A DNA stretch of 8,536 bases, taken from the NCBI GenBank assembly GCA_020347545.1, contig CP070731.1, positions 1,791,485 to 1,800,020 on the forward strand, given 5' to 3'. The stretch comes from Flavobacteriaceae bacterium (GTDB lineage Bacteria > Bacteroidota > Bacteroidia > Flavobacteriales > Flavobacteriaceae). Both the position numbers and the translations under genes were made by a program. The notes beneath the pieces are model-generated. The model was given only the letters and a program-made list of their open reading frames with translations. It ran no database searches and was not told the origin of the DNA. Shown one piece after another: positions 7,226 to 8,536 of this stretch. Each line of letters opens with the position of its first letter. Position 1 is the stretch's first letter.

Positions 7226-7288
7226 GGGTTGTTGTTATTATTTTCTAGATTTAGTAATTTTCAAGTGCCGACTAAAGTGGCATCTATC

Positions 7289-8386
7289 CTAATTAATCTG
7301 CACGTATTTAGGTCTTTTTTGACCGTTGTAACCAAAATCCCCAATTAATATGAGTTCATTCTTTTTAGTCTTTTCATTGTGTCTGAATTTATTGAGGACT
7401 CCTCCTTGTCCGCCCCTCCTTCCAAAAACACCTATGAAAGAATCCTTTGAATAGGGGAATGCTTCAATTGATTCCAAAAAAGCACCATTTTCATAGATAT
7501 GAATCCATAGCGCATCCTTTTTTCTTTCTATGACCACCTCTACATTTTTATCATCTATTGATGAGTTCATTTTTTCATTTTCGTAAGACCCTAGGAAATT
7601 GCTGTCGAAATCGGGTATCGGAGTCAAGTCTGCAGTTTTATCTAGATAATATGATATCTCTTTATGAACGTTGATTGCACTGGTTCTAAAGCCAAGAATA
7701 TATTTTAAATGAGCCTGGTAACCAGCGTTAATAAAATCTTGAACCTCGTTTAAGTAATATGGGTCTATCAAAAAGTAAGATACTATTTCTTCTGAAAGTT
7801 GAGGAGTGATGCGACTCGCAGATATTGGAATGTTTAGTTCTGAGTACCATGGTTTTTCATCTTTTAGCTTCTGACGAAAATCATTCACCATTTTCTTTAA
7901 AATATCATTTTGGGTCCTAACTTTTAACAAGTCGAGCCCATATAGATTTCTTAATCGGTTAACCAGGGAATCCTGTTCTGGGGTAAAAGATTCTTCACTT
8001 TCGATGAGTTGCCTTATGGCATTATCCTCAACTTCTACTTCCACGTCAAAACGTGTAATAAGGTTCATAAAACTCCGTTGGGCCGTATAGTCGTTGTAGT
8101 CAATGTTTCCCTTGATTACCTTATAAAATAATGAATCTTTGTAAACATAGTAGTTAATGATATAATTTGTTCGTGAAATGTTGTAAAGCAACTCCTTTTG
8201 AACCTGATGAAACAGTAGTTTTACTCTTTTTTCAGACTTTCTCTGTTCATTCAGGTTATTGATATACAAGGCAATCAATATCCCCAACACAACCAACACA
8301 ATTTCACCAATGGCATATTTCAAATACTTAAAAAATTGGCTATTGGCTAAAAGGTCTCGACGGATTTTACGGAAGAAGTGAAGCAT
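7289..8386 (-). CDS. DUF6090-like membrane-anchored protein, copy 2, with a distinct C-terminal region
   Basis: A 365-residue protein beginning MLHFFRKIRRDLLANSQFFK, then a single transmembrane helix (about 25-43) and INNLNE. This is the same N-terminal module as the neighbouring gene, with only a few substitutions. After the membrane helix comes a helical region (about 45-230, including the acidic stretch FDVEVEVEDN) and then a C-terminal part that looks beta-rich (VEVVIERKKDALWIHIYENG, then a glycine-rich FGRRGGQGGV and ELILIGDFGYNG). I do not recognise the C-terminal part. The expected topology is a cytoplasmic N-terminus and a periplasmic C-terminus. It is the upstream gene of the pair, with 63 nt to the next, and may share a transcript. 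Its 5' leader contains a perfect 12-bp palindrome 13 nt before the start. The stop is TAG, whereas the neighbouring paralogue ends in TAA. The role is unknown. Confidence 0.75.
   Translation of the reverse strand: MLHFFRKIRRDLLANSQFFKYLKYAIGEIVLVVLGILIALYINNLNEQRKSEKRVKLLFHQVQKELLYNISRTNYIINYYVYKDSLFYKVIKGNIDYNDYTAQRSFMNLITRFDVEVEVEDNAIRQLIESEESFTPEQDSLVNRLRNLYGLDLLKVRTQNDILKKMVNDFRQKLKDEKPWYSELNIPISASRITPQLSEEIVSYFLIDPYYLNEVQDFINAGYQAHLKYILGFRTSAINVHKEISYYLDKTADLTPIPDFDSNFLGSYENEKMNSSIDDKNVEVVIERKKDALWIHIYENGAFLESIEAFPYSKDSFIGVFGRRGGQGGVLNKFRHNEKTKKNELILIGDFGYNGQKRPKYVQIN
8272..8386 (-). repeat. Conserved anchor-coding segment, copy 2 (pairs with 7111-7225)
   Basis: This is the partner of the 115-bp segment at 7111-7225. 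The last 15 bases of the plus-strand match (GAAGAAGTGAAGCAT, the start codon end) are identical, and the differences are scattered singles with no gaps. The non-coding sequence upstream of the ATG is not conserved between the two genes, so the duplicated unit, as retained, starts at or very near the start codon. Confidence 0.8.
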
Positions 8387-8399
8387 AAGGTCTAGATTG

Positions 8400-8411
8400 A
8401 CCTTTAAAGGT
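8400..8411. promoter_or_regulatory. Perfect 12-bp palindrome upstream of the DUF6090-like gene
   Basis: ACCTTTAAAGGT is a perfect palindrome 13 nt upstream of the ATG at 8386. The surrounding stretch contains further AGGT/ACCT words (8388-8391 and 8415-8418), giving nested inverted repeats. On the minus strand the overlapping TACCTTTA resembles the -7 element TAnnTTTG except at the last base. It could be an operator overlapping a promoter or start region. No regulator is known, and short palindromes arise by chance in AT-rich DNA. Confidence 0.3.
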
Positions 8412-8452
8412 AACTACCTGATATAAAAATTACTATGATAATTGTCATTAGG

Positions 8453-8469
8453 ATAAAGTGAGACTTTAT
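8453..8469. repeat. Perfect inverted repeat beside the tRNA fragment, copy 2
   Basis: ATAAAGT (8453-8459) pairs with ACTTTAT (8463-8469) around a GAG loop. It lies 8 nt before the 24-nt tRNA-derived repeat that begins at 8478. No equivalent sits in the same place before copy 1. It may mark the left end of the next unit, be a recombinase arm site, or be a weak plus-strand terminator (followed by TTTTA). Confidence 0.4.
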
Positions 8470-8477
8470 TTTATAGC

Positions 8478-8501
8478 TTCGAGTCCCGTCCAGACCGCAA
8501 C
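8478..8501 (+). pseudogene. tRNA 3'-end fragment, copy 2 (att-like direct repeat)
   Basis: This is an exact 24-nt repeat of 6345-6368: T-loop, 3' strand of the T-stem, 3' acceptor strand CCAGACC and G, then CAAC. Unlike copy 1, the base before it is C and the 5' T-stem strand CGGG is absent, so even the T-arm cannot fold. This sets the left edge of the shared core at the T-loop. It cannot be a functional tRNA. It is in the same orientation as copy 1 and opposite to the protein genes. Confidence 0.85.
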
Positions 8502-8506
8502 GAATG

Positions 8507-8536
8507 GCTAATGAAAAACTTCAGGGAAATCTGAGG
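8507..8536. terminator. Terminator block, copy 2, cut by the window edge
   Basis: The last 30 nt are identical to 6426-6455, including both arms of the terminator stem apart from the final TT and the T-run, which lie beyond the edge. In copy 1 a minus-strand DUF6090-like gene ends a few bases further right, so another such gene may end just outside this window. The distance from the tRNA core to this block is only 5 nt here, against 57 nt in copy 1. Confidence 0.65.

Larger units (their letters stand above)
6345..8477. mobile_element. Putative tRNA-repeat-bounded cassette with two DUF6090-like genes
   Basis: The unit runs from one tRNA 3'-end repeat to just before the next (about 2.13 kb per repeat period). 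In plus-strand order it holds the tRNA fragment, the terminator block, and two minus-strand genes. It has no integrase, transposase or other recombinase. The same order (tRNA fragment, then terminator block) starts again at 8478 and continues past the window edge, which suggests a tandem array of such units. Recombination between the two 24-nt repeats would release both genes as a circle. Mobility is inferred from the repeats alone; a tandem duplication or repeated accretion at a tRNA gene would look similar. Confidence 0.5.

Noticed and set aside
7266..7282. A terminator between the two DUF6090-like genes
   Set aside because: TGCC...GGCA gives only a 4-bp stem with a long loop and no T-run follows on the minus strand, so it gives no reason to split the pair into separate transcripts.
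6345..8501. A CRISPR array or integron attC array
   Set aside because: There are only two repeat copies about 2.1 kb apart, they match a tRNA 3' end, and no Cas or IntI gene is present.

Overview
The window is AT-rich chromosomal DNA, most likely from a Bacteroidota bacterium of the Cytophagales/Flavobacteriia type. This is inferred from the protein families (membrane-anchored DUF6090-like proteins, a Phenol_MetA_deg/'neuromedin U'-like outer-membrane protein, a large PAS/GAF HisKA_3 kinase), from starts with no Shine-Dalgarno sequence, and from a tRNA 3' end that resembles Bacteroidota tRNA-Asp and does not encode CCA. The genus cannot be told from the sequence. Every convincing protein gene lies on the minus strand.

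Layout from left to right: (1) 1-168, the 5' end of a secreted protein gene that runs off the window. (2) 169-567, a gene-poor spacer with a perfect 7-bp hairpin and a weak terminator candidate. (3) 568-3811, a two-gene operon read right to left: an 861-residue membrane sensor histidine kinase, then, 4 nt after its stop, a NarL/FixJ-type response regulator. (4) 3812-4115, an empty spacer. (5) 4116-6058, a likely operon of a 265-residue outer-membrane beta-barrel protein followed by a ChaA-type Ca2+(Na+/K+)/H+ antiporter. (6) 6059-6340, a spacer with a terminator-like hairpin. (7) 6341 to the right edge, an accessory region.

The accessory region is the most interesting part. Two DUF6090-like genes lie in tandem. 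They share a nearly identical N-terminal membrane anchor (about 83% DNA identity over the first 115 bp, counted by eye) but have unrelated C-terminal regions. The pair is bracketed by two identical 24-nt copies of a tRNA 3' end (T-loop, 3' T-stem strand, 3' acceptor strand, discriminator G; probably tRNA-Asp). Each copy is followed by an identical 30-nt block that in copy 1 forms a bidirectional intrinsic terminator. Neither copy has the rest of a tRNA, and no integrase is present. The right copy lies at the window edge in the same order (tRNA fragment, then terminator block), so the array probably continues. I read this as a cassette of about 2.13 kb bounded by tRNA-derived att-like repeats, carrying genes with a constant anchor and a variable C-terminus. 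The repeats are seen directly; mobility and function are inferred.

The left part looks like ordinary chromosome: signal transduction, cation/proton exchange and envelope functions. Nothing in the sequence directly ties the two-component system to the antiporter operon, apart from a weak, possibly accidental sharing of an inverted-repeat stem.
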